Source of the DNA: Pseudonocardiales bacterium
Lineage (GTDB): Bacteria > Actinomycetota > Actinomycetes > Mycobacteriales > Jatrophihabitantaceae
Length of the DNA stretch: 16,426 nt
Reading direction: 5' to 3'
Assembly (NCBI GenBank): GCA_030840415.1
Contig: JAVEEO010000366.1
Location: 1-16,426 of the forward strand
Each line of letters starts with the position of its first letter. Position 1 is the first letter of the stretch. Positions 1 to 7,775 of the stretch are shown in pieces. A model generated the notes under the pieces. The model ran no database searches, was not told the origin of the DNA, and saw only the letters and a list, made by a program, of their open reading frames with translations. Both the position numbers and the translations under genes were made by a program.

Positions 1-936
1 CGCGGGGCGTCCGCCACCGGCCGCGCACCCGGGCGCTCGCGACGGAACTGGCGCGAGATCCGTGCCGCCTACGGGTTCCTGTCGCCGTGGCTGATCGGCT
101 TCGCAGTGTTCACCGCGCTGCCCATGGTGATCAGCCTCTACCTTTCCTTCACCGACTACGACCAGATCAACGCGCCCGACTACGTCGGCGCCGAGAACTA
201 CCGGCAGCTGATCTCCGATCCGAAGGTCGCGCTGGCGCTGCGCAACACCCTGCTGTATGCGGTGATGTACGTCCCGACCGCGATGGCGGTGGCACTCGCG
301 CTGGCGATGGTGCTCGATCGGGTGGGGCGGGCCGCCGGCTTCTTCCGCACCGTGTTCTACCTGCCGGTGATGACTCCGACGGTCGCGGCGGCCGCACTGT
401 TCCTGCTGCTGCTCAACGGTCAGCAGGGCCTGATCAACCGCAGCCTGGCACTGATCGGGATAGCGGGACCGAACTGGACGACCGATAGTGCCTGGATCAA
501 ACCCGGGCTGGCGCTGACCATGCTGTGGGGATTGGGTGGCACCGTGGTGATCTACCTGGCCGCCCTGCAGCAGGTTCCGAAGGAGCTCTACGAGGCCGCC
601 CAGCTCGACGGCGCCGGCAGCCTCGCCAGGTTTCGCCGGATCACCCTGCCGATGATCAGTGGCTCGCTGTTCTTCACCATGATCGTGCTGACCATCAACT
701 CGCTGCAGATGTTCGACCAGGCGTACACGATGTTCTTCGGTGGCCAGCAGAACAGCACCTACGCCAACGACGCCGCCCTGTTCTACGTGATCTATTTGTT
801 CCAGCAGGCCTTCGGGGTGCTCCACATGGGTTACGCCTCCGCGCTGGCGTGGCTGCTGTTCGCCATCATCATCGCGATCACGGCCGTCCAGGTCCGGCTG
901 AGTCAACGCTTCGTCCACTACGAGGGGGAGCGCTGA
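1..936 (+). CDS. Sugar-type ABC transporter permease, MalF/UgpA-like (5' end cut off)
   Basis: Inner-membrane subunit of a binding-protein-dependent importer, probably for a sugar or sugar-like solute. The frame is open from base 1, so the true start lies outside the window; 311 residues are visible. They begin with a basic cytoplasmic stretch (RSRRNWREIR) followed by about six hydrophobic membrane segments. The cytoplasmic EAA loop that docks onto the ATPase is clear (KELYEAAQLDGAG...RRITLPMI, bases about 580-651). The stop lies 1 base before the ATG of the next permease, so the two are almost certainly co-transcribed. The solute-binding protein is probably just upstream, outside the window. 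The ATPase is not present here; many actinomycete sugar importers share a distant MsiK-type ATPase (family knowledge). The substrate cannot be told from the sequence. Confidence 0.93.
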   Translation, partial: RGASATGRAPGRSRRNWREIRAAYGFLSPWLIGFAVFTALPMVISLYLSFTDYDQINAPDYVGAENYRQLISDPKVALALRNTLLYAVMYVPTAMAVALALAMVLDRVGRAAGFFRTVFYLPVMTPTVAAAALFLLLLNGQQGLINRSLALIGIAGPNWTTDSAWIKPGLALTMLWGLGGTVVIYLAALQQVPKELYEAAQLDGAGSLARFRRITLPMISGSLFFTMIVLTINSLQMFDQAYTMFFGGQQNSTYANDAALFYVIYLFQQAFGVLHMGYASALAWLLFAIIIAITAVQVRLSQRFVHYEGER

Positions 937-937
937 G

Positions 938-1855
938 ATGACCGCGACCGAATCGCTGCGCAGCACCGGGACCGAACCCGAGCGGGCCGCGCCCAGCCGG
1001 TCCGCGGCAGGTCGCACCCGTGCCGGTCTCACCCTGCGCCGGCTGCCCTACCTCGTCGTCCTGCTGCTGGCCAGCGTGCTGTTCCTGTATCCGTTCCTAT
1101 GGCTGATCAGTGCCTCGCTGAAACCGCGCACCGAGGTCTTCGACAACTCCCTGATACCGCACACCTGGCGGTGGGCCAACTTCGCCGACGTCTGGAACTA
1201 CGCCCCGGTCCTGCAGTGGATCGTCAACAGCGTGATCGTCGCCCTGGCCGCCGCCATCACCGTGACGCTGAGCAGTGCGCTGGTCGCCTTCGGCTTCGCC
1301 TACCTCCGGTTCCCGCTGCGCAACCTGCTGTTCGGCCTGGTGCTGTCGACCATGATGCTGCCGGGGGCGGCGACCATGATCCCGATCTACCTGATCTGGC
1401 ACCGGCTCGGCCTTACCGGCACCCAGGTGCCGCTGTGGGCGCAGAACCTGTTCGGCTCGGCCTTCTACATCTTCCTGCTCCGCCAGTTCTTCCTGGGCGT
1501 GCCGCGGGAGTACTTCGAGGCCGCCCGGGTCGACGGGTGCGGTTTCTTCGCCCTGTTCTGGCGGATCGCCCTGCCACTGTCGCGTCCGGCGCTGGCCGTG
1601 GTGCTGGTCTTCGAGATCCAGGCGAGTTGGACGGACCTGCTCAAGCCACTGATCTACCTGCAGGACCCCAAGCTGTTCACCCTGCCGCGTGGGCTGAAGT
1701 CGGTGATCGACACCTTCGGCAACGGTGGGGAACAGCACTGGGAGATCATCATGGCGGCCAGCCTGATCGCGACCGTTCCGCTGATCGTGATGTTCGCCTT
1801 CGCCCAGAAGCACATCATGGACGGCATTGCGAGCCAGGGTGGCCGCAAGGGCTGA
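938..1855 (+). CDS. Sugar-type ABC transporter permease, MalG/UgpE-like
   Basis: Second membrane subunit of the same importer, 305 aa. A hydrophilic N-terminal tail of about 35 residues precedes the first membrane helix (LPYLVVLLLASVLFLYPFLW, residues 36-55). The EAA loop is at about residues 191-217 (EYFEAARVDGCG...FWRIALPL), matching the MalG-type consensus EAAxxDGA with Cys in place of the usual Ala. A GGGGGAG ribosome binding site ends 7 bases before the ATG and lies inside the end of the upstream permease gene, which supports this start and translational coupling. The pair would form the heterodimeric channel. The gene is the last of the operon: the next genes are on the opposite strand and end 12 bases away. 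Family assignment is secure; the substrate is unknown. Confidence 0.94.
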   Translation: MTATESLRSTGTEPERAAPSRSAAGRTRAGLTLRRLPYLVVLLLASVLFLYPFLWLISASLKPRTEVFDNSLIPHTWRWANFADVWNYAPVLQWIVNSVIVALAAAITVTLSSALVAFGFAYLRFPLRNLLFGLVLSTMMLPGAATMIPIYLIWHRLGLTGTQVPLWAQNLFGSAFYIFLLRQFFLGVPREYFEAARVDGCGFFALFWRIALPLSRPALAVVLVFEIQASWTDLLKPLIYLQDPKLFTLPRGLKSVIDTFGNGGEQHWEIIMAASLIATVPLIVMFAFAQKHIMDGIASQGGRKG

Positions 1856-1867
1856 TCCGGGTCTGGC

Positions 1868-2053
1868 TCAGTCCTGCCGGCGGTCCCGACTCCGGGCCGG
1901 TTCGGCAGCCGGCAGCGCACCGGTGTCGAGCAGTGGCACCGGAGCCAGTTGATTGAACGCCGGCCGGCGTTCGACCAGCACCTCCTGGGACGGATCGGCC
2001 AGCAACCGGAGGCTGTCGTCGGTCAGGTCGCCGGCCGCTGCCGGCTCAGTCAT
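1868..2053 (-). CDS. Small hypothetical protein, 61 aa
   Basis: Short ORF beginning MTEPAAAGDLTDDSLRLLAD and ending in a basic tail (RSRDRRQD). The ATG at 2053 is preceded by GAGGGG about 7 bases upstream, a good ribosome binding site. The gene follows the 62-aa gene at 2077-2265 on the same strand with a gap of only 23 bases, so the two are likely co-transcribed. No signal peptide, membrane segment or metal-binding motif is visible. The central part (LADPSQEVLVERRPAFNQLAPVPLLDTG) is the most protein-like. I do not recognise the family. A longer open frame to 2515 exists, but its extra N-terminal part is low-complexity Arg/Pro/Ala typical of an off-frame translation. Confidence 0.55.
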   Translation of the reverse strand: MTEPAAAGDLTDDSLRLLADPSQEVLVERRPAFNQLAPVPLLDTGALPAAEPARSRDRRQD

Positions 2054-2076
2054 CGGTGACCCCCTCGACGCGCAGA

Positions 2077-2265
2077 TCAGAGCAGGCCGCCAAGGCCGCC
2101 GCCGACCTTGCCCAGCAGTTCCTGGGGGTTCAGTCCGAACTTGGCCAGCAGGTCGGCGTGCTGGTCGGTGTCGACCTGGTCCGGCAACTCCTGCTCGGCC
2201 TGGTCGGCCTGCGGGTGACCCTGCGAGCGGAGCAGTTCGATGATCTGGCTCTTGTCGATGTTCAC
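2077..2265 (-). CDS. Small conserved-looking acidic protein, 62 aa
   Basis: Begins (GTG start) VNIDKSQIIELLRSQGHPQ and continues with a Gln/Asp-rich helical stretch (QADQAEQELPDQVDTDQHAD), then AKFGLNPQELLGKVGG and a Gly-rich end. The GTG at 2265 has AAGGAG 10 bases upstream, which fixes the start; the open frame further upstream is Arg/Pro junk. The amphipathic helices and the motif LPDQVDTDxHxxLLxKFGLxPxxLL resemble a short uncharacterised protein I associate with actinobacterial genomes (recall, not a search). Function is unknown. It is soluble, with no signal peptide or membrane segment. It leads a probable two-gene unit with the 61-aa gene downstream. Confidence 0.72.
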   Translation of the reverse strand: MNIDKSQIIELLRSQGHPQADQAEQELPDQVDTDQHADLLAKFGLNPQELLGKVGGGLGGLL

Positions 2266-2517
2266 AGCTGTCTGACTCCTTGGGGAGGGGAGAAGTGGCG
2301 ACGGTGTTCGGCCGGGTGCCGGTCGGGATGGTTGGCCGGCGCAGCGAGCGCGGTCCGGCCCGGTGCGCGGCGGTTCGCGATGCCCGGGCCGCCGATGCAG
2401 GCAAGCGGCTGGAGGTTTCAGCCCGGCAGAAGCATATTTCGGATCTGCCACTGGTGACGCTAAGCGCTCGGCCGCCGTGCGCGCAAGCCTCTCCGCTGCC
2501 GAAGCGGCGAGCCAAAC

Positions 2518-2538
2518 GCCGGCCACACAGTGTGCCGG
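2518..2538. repeat. Bulged inverted repeat (GCCGG-C-CACA / TGTG-CCGGC)
   Basis: The arms GCCGG and CACA pair with TGTG and CCGGC around a CAG loop, with one bulged C on the left arm. There is no T-tract on either side. It could be a read-through barrier or mRNA stabiliser; its role is unknown. Confidence 0.4.
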
Positions 2539-2616
2539 CCGGGTCGGATGCCGCGCGGGGGCCACCGCTCGGGTCGACTCCGGCAGCAAGAAGGCCTTCG
2601 CCTTCGCTGAAAAGCG

Positions 2617-2659
2617 ACCGGTGGCCGCCACGACTGCTTTCGTGGCGACGGCCACCGGT
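2617..2659 (-). terminator. Rho-independent terminator of katE
   Basis: A long hairpin lies 18 bases after the katE stop. ACCGGTGGCC plus GCCACGA (2617-2633) pair with TCGTGGC (2640-2646) and GGCCACCGGT (2650-2659), giving 17 base pairs with a 3-base bulge and a 6-base loop. Read on the minus strand it is followed by CGCTTTTC, a short U-tract. Position, strength and polarity fit an intrinsic terminator for the leftward catalase transcript. Confidence 0.82.
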
Positions 2660-2677
2660 GAGATGCTTGGCCGACCC

Positions 2678-4837
2678 TCAGCTGGCGGCGGGCACCCGGT
2701 CCCAGGCCCGGTGCTGGGCCAGCGCCTGCTGCAGCGGCTCGGCAACGCCGGTCGCATTCGAGGCGATCACCACGCCGGTGGCCTCGGTCGGGCAACCCGC
2801 CGCGGTGAGCACCTGCGCTGCCGAGCCCCAGCCGACGATCGCCTTGCCGTGCCGGAACAACTCACCCAGCATCAGCTGCGTCCGGGGATCCAGTGGACTG
2901 TCGGCCACCCCGTCGCTGATGATCAGCGCGTCCAGCTCCACCGAGCGCGCGGTGACCAGGCTGCGCTGCACGATCACCGTCACGCCGTCGGCCTCGAGCT
3001 CGCCGCCGACCGGCGCGATCACCAGGCAGGTCATTCCGGCGTCGTTGAGGGCGTGCTGGACGGCTGCCACATCGACCAGCGAGGAGCCGGGGCCGGTCAG
3101 CAGGCCGATCACCCGGCCGTCGGCCGGCCAGCTGCCGCCCAGCTGGGACAGCGCCGGGCTGGGTTGCACCTTGGCCGGCTTGTACTCCGCGTCCGGCACC
3201 GGCATGCCGAGGCCGGCCGCCACCCGGGCTACCAGGTCAGGGTCGACGTTGGCGAGCACGGCCAGCTCACGCTGCCGGATCGGCTTCTCGTAGCACTTGC
3301 TCAACTCGAAGACGAACGCCTCGACCAGGTGCTGCTTCTCGACGTCGGACATGCTCAGCCAGAACAACCGCGGCTGGCTGAAGTGGTCGTCGAAGGAGGC
3401 CGGCGCCTTGCGCTCCTTCACGCCGGTCACCGGCTGCGGCGCCTCGATGAAGCCGGCACCGGAGGTTCCGGTGACGAATGGCACGCCGCCGTCGAGGGAA
3501 TTGGGCTGGTACGGCGCGACCCCCTCGTGCACCGCGGTCTGGTGCATGCCGTCGCGAAGCATGTCGTTGACGGGGCTGTGCGGCCGGTTGATCGGCAGCT
3601 GGTTGAAGTTCGGGCCGCCCAGCCGGGTGAGCTGGGTGTCGACGTAGGAGAACAGCCGCGCCTGCAGCAGCGGGTCGTCGGTCACGTCGATGCCGGGTAC
3701 CAGGTTGCCCAGATGGAAGGCGACCTGCTCGGTCTCGGCGAAGAAGTTGGTGGTGTTGCCGGTCAGGGTGAGCTTGCCGATCGGTTGAACCGGCGCGAGT
3801 TCCTCGGGCACGAACTTGGTCGGATCCAGCAGGTCGATGCCCTCGAACATCTGGTCCTCGGTGTCGGGCATCACCTGTACCCCGAGCTCGTACTGCGGGT
3901 AGGCGCCCGCGGTGATCGCGTCGGTAAGGTCGCGCCGGTGGAAGTCGGGGTCGAAGCCGGCAAGCATTTGCGCCTCCTCCCAGACCAGGGAGTGCACGCC
4001 CAGTACCGGCTTCCAGTGGAACTTCACCAGCGAGGTCTCACCGTCGGCGTTGATCAGCCGGAAGGTGTGCACCCCGAAGCCCTCCATCATCCGGTAGGAG
4101 CGCGGGATCGCCCGGTCCGACATCGCCCACATCACGTGATGGGTCGCCTCGGTGTGCAGCGACACGAAGTCCCAGAACGTGTCATGGGCCGACTGGGCCT
4201 GCGGAATCTCGCGATCCGGATGCGGCTTGGCCGCGTGGATGACGTCCGGGAACTTGATGCCGTCCTGGATGAAGAACACCGGGATGTTGTTGCCGACCAG
4301 GTCGAAGATGCCCTCGTCGGTGTAGAACTTCGTCGCGAAACCACGGGTGTCGCGCACCGTGTCGGCCGAGCCGCGCGATCCCAGCACGGTGGAGAACCGG
4401 ACGAAGACCGGCGTCTCGACCTCGGGCGCCAGGAACGAGGCCCGGGTGAGCCCGGCGGCCGCGCCGTAGGAGACGAAGGTGCCGTGCACGCCGGTGCCGC
4501 GGGCATGCACCACGCGCTCCGGAATCCGCTCGTGGTCGAAGTGGGTGATCTTCTCGCGCAGGTGGTGGTCCTGCAGCAGGCTCGGCCCGCGGGCACCGGC
4601 CTTGAGGGAGTGGTCGGTGTCGCGCAGCGGCAGGCCCGCCGAGGTGGTGAGCACGGTGCCGGACTGGGCGCGGGACCGGACCGGCGCGCCGGTCGGGCTG
4701 CCGGTCGGCGACACCGGCACGGGTGCCAGTTGGTCGGGCTTGGGCACGACCGGCTGGGCCTCGGCCGGGTCGGGCCGTCCCAAGATCGGCGGTACGGCGG
4801 CGGGAGCGCCAGGGATGGGGTCGGGCAGCGATGCCAC
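2678..4837 (-). CDS. katE: Large-subunit monofunctional heme catalase (HPII/KatE type)
   Basis: Disproportionates hydrogen peroxide in the cytoplasm. The GTG start at 4837 gives 719 aa and has GGAGG 6 bases upstream; the open frame further upstream (to 5224) is non-protein-like. Residues align with E. coli HPII at a constant offset of 17. The catalytic His is H111 (RVVHARGTGVHG) and Asn is N184 (FDLVGNN). The proximal heme ligand is Y398 (RLFSYVDTQ). H375 (VAFHLGN) matches the His that in HPII cross-links to that Tyr. An extended N-terminal arm (about 1-85) and a C-terminal DJ-1/PfpI-like flavodoxin domain (about 570-719) mark the large-subunit clade. It is monocistronic, with its own terminator at 2617-2659, and divergent from the MBL-fold gene across a 265-base gap. 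The family call is very secure. Confidence 0.97.
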   Translation of the reverse strand: MASLPDPIPGAPAAVPPILGRPDPAEAQPVVPKPDQLAPVPVSPTGSPTGAPVRSRAQSGTVLTTSAGLPLRDTDHSLKAGARGPSLLQDHHLREKITHFDHERIPERVVHARGTGVHGTFVSYGAAAGLTRASFLAPEVETPVFVRFSTVLGSRGSADTVRDTRGFATKFYTDEGIFDLVGNNIPVFFIQDGIKFPDVIHAAKPHPDREIPQAQSAHDTFWDFVSLHTEATHHVMWAMSDRAIPRSYRMMEGFGVHTFRLINADGETSLVKFHWKPVLGVHSLVWEEAQMLAGFDPDFHRRDLTDAITAGAYPQYELGVQVMPDTEDQMFEGIDLLDPTKFVPEELAPVQPIGKLTLTGNTTNFFAETEQVAFHLGNLVPGIDVTDDPLLQARLFSYVDTQLTRLGGPNFNQLPINRPHSPVNDMLRDGMHQTAVHEGVAPYQPNSLDGGVPFVTGTSGAGFIEAPQPVTGVKERKAPASFDDHFSQPRLFWLSMSDVEKQHLVEAFVFELSKCYEKPIRQRELAVLANVDPDLVARVAAGLGMPVPDAEYKPAKVQPSPALSQLGGSWPADGRVIGLLTGPGSSLVDVAAVQHALNDAGMTCLVIAPVGGELEADGVTVIVQRSLVTARSVELDALIISDGVADSPLDPRTQLMLGELFRHGKAIVGWGSAAQVLTAAGCPTEATGVVIASNATGVAEPLQQALAQHRAWDRVPAAS

Positions 4838-5102
4838 GGTAGGCCTCCGGAGCGAATTTCTCGGCCGGCCCGGATACGTGACGGCTCGGCCTGACGATGG
4901 CTGGTGGCTGAGCCAGATTTCACCGTAACCGATCGGTGGCCGCGCACGCCGGGCGCGGGGGCCGGCACGAGCACACGGCTGGACGGCTGCGATCGCGGGC
5001 GGGTAGCGTCGGAGGCCGGTTGGACCCGCAACTGCTCTCCCGCACGCCTGCCGCTTCGACACGCTTTCGACCCAGGCGTATCGGCTCCGATCCGAGGCCA
5101 CC
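4838..5102. promoter_or_regulatory. Divergent promoter region, katE / MBL-fold gene
   Basis: This 265-base gap separates divergent starts and must hold both promoters. No consensus TTGACA/TATAAT or SigB-like GTTT/GGGTA pair could be recognised for either gene. The notable element is AGATTTCACCGTA (4915-4927), which on the katE strand reads TACGGTGAAATCT. It nearly repeats the sequence directly before the FAD oxidoreductase start at 7618-7630. Confidence 0.5.
4915..4927 (-). promoter_or_regulatory. Shared upstream element TACGGTGAAATCT (katE copy)
   Basis: Lies 78 bases upstream of the katE GTG, reading toward katE. It differs at one of 13 positions from the element before the FAD oxidoreductase (TACGGTCAAATCT). 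It could be a -10 region (TACGGT) of an alternative promoter class or a regulator site. This is inference from similarity only. Confidence 0.3.
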
Positions 5103-5945
5103 ATGACCGACCCGCTGCCGCCCGGTACCGATTCCGAATCCGCCAGTGCCGGCTCGTTGTTGTTCATCGGAACGGCCACCACGCTGATCCGCTTCGGCGA
5201 GCTGACCCTGCTGACTGACCCCAACTTCCTGCACCAGGGCCAGCGGGCCTACCTGGGCTACGGGTTGACCGCCAAGCGGCTGACCGAGCCGGCCCTGGCC
5301 GTCGAACAGCTGCCGGCGCTGGATGCGATCGTGCTGTCGCACCTGCACGGCGATCACTGGGACCGGCAGGCGCAGCGCGGTCTGGACCGCCAGCTGCCGA
5401 TCATCACCACGCCGCACGCCTCCAAGCGGTTGCAGGTTCGCGGCTTCGCCAGGGCGAGCGGCCTGCGCACCTGGAGCAGTACCGAGCTGGTGAAGGGCGA
5501 CACCCGGTTGCGGATCACCTCGATGCCGGGTCGGCACGCGCCCGGGCCGCTGCGCCGGGTGTTGCCGCCGGTGATGGGCAGCCTGCTGGAATTCGGCCCG
5601 ATCACCGGCCCGGTCCGGCTGCGGATGTACCTGACCGGCGACACCCTGTTCGTGGAGGAGCTGCACGAGATCCCGGTGCGCTATCCGGCGATCGACGCCG
5701 CGGTGCTGCATCTGGGCGGCACCCGGCTGCCCGGCGGGCTGATGGTCACCATGGACGCCGTCCAGGGCGCGAACCTGCTGGAACTCATCAAGCCCGGCAT
5801 GGCGATTCCGGTGCACTACGACGACTACGGGTTGTTCAAGTCGCCGCTGGCCGACTTCCGGGCGGAGGTCGACCGGCGCGGGCTGTCCGACCTGGTGCGC
5901 TACGTCGACCGGGGCGAGACCGTTCCGCTGCCCGGTTCGGGCTAG
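5103..5945 (+). CDS. Metallo-beta-lactamase-fold hydrolase, UlaG-like
   Basis: Soluble 280-aa hydrolase of the MBL superfamily, probably binding two divalent metals. The metal-ligand signature is complete: H80-L-H82-G-D84-H85 (SHLHGDHWD), H145 (MPGRHAPG), D180 (YLTGDTLF) and H238 (IPVHYDD). The layout, with a short N-terminal FIGTATTLIRFGELTLLTDP strand-turn-strand, fits the UlaG/RomA-like branch (lactonases, phosphodiesterases and the N-acyl-phosphatidylethanolamine phospholipase relatives) rather than true beta-lactamases. The ATG has CGAGG 5 bases upstream (GAGGCCACCATG). It is divergent from katE and ends 16 bases before the convergent FAD oxidoreductase gene. The substrate cannot be assigned. 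Confidence 0.9.
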   Translation: MTDPLPPGTDSESASAGSLLFIGTATTLIRFGELTLLTDPNFLHQGQRAYLGYGLTAKRLTEPALAVEQLPALDAIVLSHLHGDHWDRQAQRGLDRQLPIITTPHASKRLQVRGFARASGLRTWSSTELVKGDTRLRITSMPGRHAPGPLRRVLPPVMGSLLEFGPITGPVRLRMYLTGDTLFVEELHEIPVRYPAIDAAVLHLGGTRLPGGLMVTMDAVQGANLLELIKPGMAIPVHYDDYGLFKSPLADFRAEVDRRGLSDLVRYVDRGETVPLPGSG

Positions 5946-5961
5946 CGCCTGCCGGCCAGGG

Positions 5962-7617
5962 CTAGGGCCTGCTGGTCACCGAGTGCCGGTCCCCGCCGCG
6001 ATAGATCCGGCCCATCAGCAGCTGCCCGGCCTTGCGGCGGCCACCGCCGAGCACCCCGTCGCGCGCCAGCGCGGCCCGAGCGGCGTTGGAGCCGGGGCCG
6101 CCGTGCACCCCGCCACCGGGATGGGCCGAGGAACCGCTGAGGAACAACCGGTCGATGGGAGTGGTGGCACCGCCCAGACCGGGCACCGGTCGGAACACCA
6201 GTTGCTGGTGCAGTTGCGCCGTCCCGCCGTTGACCGCGCCGTGCACCAGCGACGGATTGGCATCCTCCAGCTGACGAGGCGACTGCACGTAGCGGCCGAT
6301 CACCAGCTCGGTGAAGCCCGGCGCGTGCCGCTCGATGCATGCCTCGATGCGCGCGACGTGCTCGGCGATGAGCTCGTCGCTGAACTCCACACCCGATGGC
6401 AGGTGGGTATAGGCCCACGCCGACTCGGTGCCGTCAGGAGATCGGCTCGGATCGGAGGTGGTCATCTGGCCGAACAGCAGGAACGGCTCGCGAGGCACCT
6501 GCCGGGTGGCCAGGTCCGCGGCGTAGCGGGTCAGGCCGTCCAGGTCCACGCCGAGGTGCACGGTGCCGGCCCCGCGAGCGCCGGGCGCGGTCCAGCCGAT
6601 CTTGGACCGCAACGCCCAGTCGATCTTGATGGTGGGGTTGTCCCACTGGAAGTTGTCGAGGTCGCGGACGAACCGCGCCGGTAGATGCCGCTCGCCGACC
6701 AGCTTGCCGAACAGTGCCGGAGCGGTCACGTCGGCCAGCACCGCGCGCCGGGCCCGGATCCGCTCACCGGTGGCCAGCCGGACGCCCACCGCGGTGCCGT
6801 CGACCACCTCCACCTGATCGACCGCGCTGGCCAGCCGGATGGTGCCGCCACCGGCCGACAGCCGGGCCGCCATCGACTCGGTCAGCATCCCGGCACCACC
6901 CACCGGTACCGGGAATCCGTAGCTCTGCCCGAGCATGGCCAGCAGCCAGCCGTAAATCGCGCTGCCGGCGCCCTCGGGCGGCAGGTCCGCGTGCAGCGCG
7001 TTGCCGGCCAGCAGCATCGGCGCGCCCGCACCGCCGAACCGCTCCTCACCCAGCCGGCGGACCGGCAGCAGCGCGAGCCGGGCCATCCGCAGCGCGCCGG
7101 CGGTGCCCAACCGGGCCAGCATCCGGGTGGCCGGTCCCAGCGCCGGCAGCGGGGTGAACAGCGCGTCGATCAGCGGCTCCCGGATCTCCTCCCACTCGGC
7201 CACCAACTGCCGCCAGGCGGCGCCGTCACCGGGCGCGAACTCCGCCACCGAGGCGGCGGTCTGGTCCAGGTCGCGGGACAGCACCGCGCACCGGTCGTCG
7301 GGAAAGACGTGTGCCAGCACGCTGGGGGAGTGGGTCCAGTGCAGGCCGTAGCGGTCCAACTCCATCGCCCGCAGCACCGGCGAGGCAGCCGACAGCGGGT
7401 AGAACGCGCTGAACAGGTCCGACAGGTAGCCCGGGCTGGTCACCTCGGCAGAGCGCACCGCGCCACCGAGGTGTTCGGTCGCCTCACACACCACCACGTC
7501 CCAGCCGTGGTCGGCGAGCAGGTTCGCCGCCACCAGGCCGTTGTGGCCGGCCCCGATCACCACCGCGTCGGGGGCGTCGTCGGCTCGGATCGTGGCGGGT
7601 CGGCTGGTCGGCTGCAT
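5962..7617 (-). CDS. FAD-dependent oxidoreductase, phytoene-desaturase-like / PYROXD2-like
   Basis: 551 aa from the ATG at 7617. The N-terminal dinucleotide-binding fold is clear: DAVVIGAGHNGLVAA (GxGxxG at about residues 22-27) and the ribose-binding acid E45 in VVVCEATEHLGG. The C-terminal FAD-binding motif LFLSGSSAHPGGGVHGGPG completes the amine-oxidase/CrtI-type fold. Length and motifs match the bacterial NAD(P)/FAD proteins related to phytoene desaturase and mammalian PYROXD2. No other carotenoid genes are nearby, so a carotenoid role is not supported. Start choice: an in-frame ATG exists at 7674, but the protein before MQPTSRP is not conserved-looking. Neither start has a good ribosome binding site, so leaderless initiation at 7617 is possible. 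It is convergent with the MBL gene and divergent from the ADH gene. Confidence 0.9.
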   Translation of the reverse strand: MQPTSRPATIRADDAPDAVVIGAGHNGLVAANLLADHGWDVVVCEATEHLGGAVRSAEVTSPGYLSDLFSAFYPLSAASPVLRAMELDRYGLHWTHSPSVLAHVFPDDRCAVLSRDLDQTAASVAEFAPGDGAAWRQLVAEWEEIREPLIDALFTPLPALGPATRMLARLGTAGALRMARLALLPVRRLGEERFGGAGAPMLLAGNALHADLPPEGAGSAIYGWLLAMLGQSYGFPVPVGGAGMLTESMAARLSAGGGTIRLASAVDQVEVVDGTAVGVRLATGERIRARRAVLADVTAPALFGKLVGERHLPARFVRDLDNFQWDNPTIKIDWALRSKIGWTAPGARGAGTVHLGVDLDGLTRYAADLATRQVPREPFLLFGQMTTSDPSRSPDGTESAWAYTHLPSGVEFSDELIAEHVARIEACIERHAPGFTELVIGRYVQSPRQLEDANPSLVHGAVNGGTAQLHQQLVFRPVPGLGGATTPIDRLFLSGSSAHPGGGVHGGPGSNAARAALARDGVLGGGRRKAGQLLMGRIYRGGDRHSVTSRP

Positions 7618-7630
7618 AGATTTGACCGTA
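7618..7630 (-). promoter_or_regulatory. Shared upstream element TACGGTCAAATCT directly before the FAD oxidoreductase
   Basis: On the minus strand TACGGT ends 7 bases before the ATG. That is where a -10 box would sit for a leaderless mRNA, consistent with the missing ribosome binding site. No -35 consensus is visible 16-18 bases upstream. The same 13-mer with one change lies upstream of katE. Either a promoter element or a regulator site. Confidence 0.35.
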
Positions 7631-7751
7631 CCGCGCAGGTGCGTGCGGCAGGTGCCGTGCTTAACTGGCTGCATCCGCTGAGCAGCAGCGACTCACCACG
7701 CCGTACCGGCCAGACGCGTCTGCAGGCTCAGGTTCCCCGTGCTGTGCGGTT

Positions 7752-7770
7752 CTGCCTGCGGGCAGGGGAG
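7752..7770 (+). promoter_or_regulatory. Small hairpin abutting the ribosome binding site of the ADH gene
   Basis: CTGCC (7752-7756), loop TGCG and GGCAG (7761-7765) form a 5-bp stem. Its last base is also the first base of the GGGGAG ribosome binding site (7765-7770), which sits 5 bases before the GTG start at 7776. It could modulate ribosome access; this may equally be chance in GC-rich DNA. Confidence 0.3.
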
Positions 7771-7775
7771 AAACC

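Larger units (their letters stand above)
2266..2677. other. Gene-free stretch between the katE stop and the small-gene pair
   Basis: This 412-base gap holds the katE terminator (2617-2659), a second bulged hairpin (2518-2538) and a weak inverted repeat (GGCAGA...TCTGCC, about 2424-2448). It presumably also holds the promoter of the two small minus-strand genes. I could not recognise a convincing -35/-10 pair there. Open frames across it on either strand give Arg/Pro/Ala-rich translations without ribosome binding sites, so I see no further gene. Confidence 0.6.

Noticed and set aside
2363..4894. 843-codon plus-strand open frame opposite katE
   Set aside because: It is the antisense shadow of the catalase gene, with Arg/Gly/His-rich composition and no recognisable domain. 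GC-rich third positions leave such frames open.
5103..5945. Beta-lactam resistance gene
   Set aside because: The HxHxDH motif is general to the superfamily. There is no signal peptide, and the layout is UlaG-like rather than that of a class B beta-lactamase.
5962..7617. Carotenoid biosynthesis (true phytoene desaturase)
   Set aside because: The fold is shared, but there are no crtB, crtE or crtY-like neighbours, and the sequence better fits the PYROXD2-like branch.
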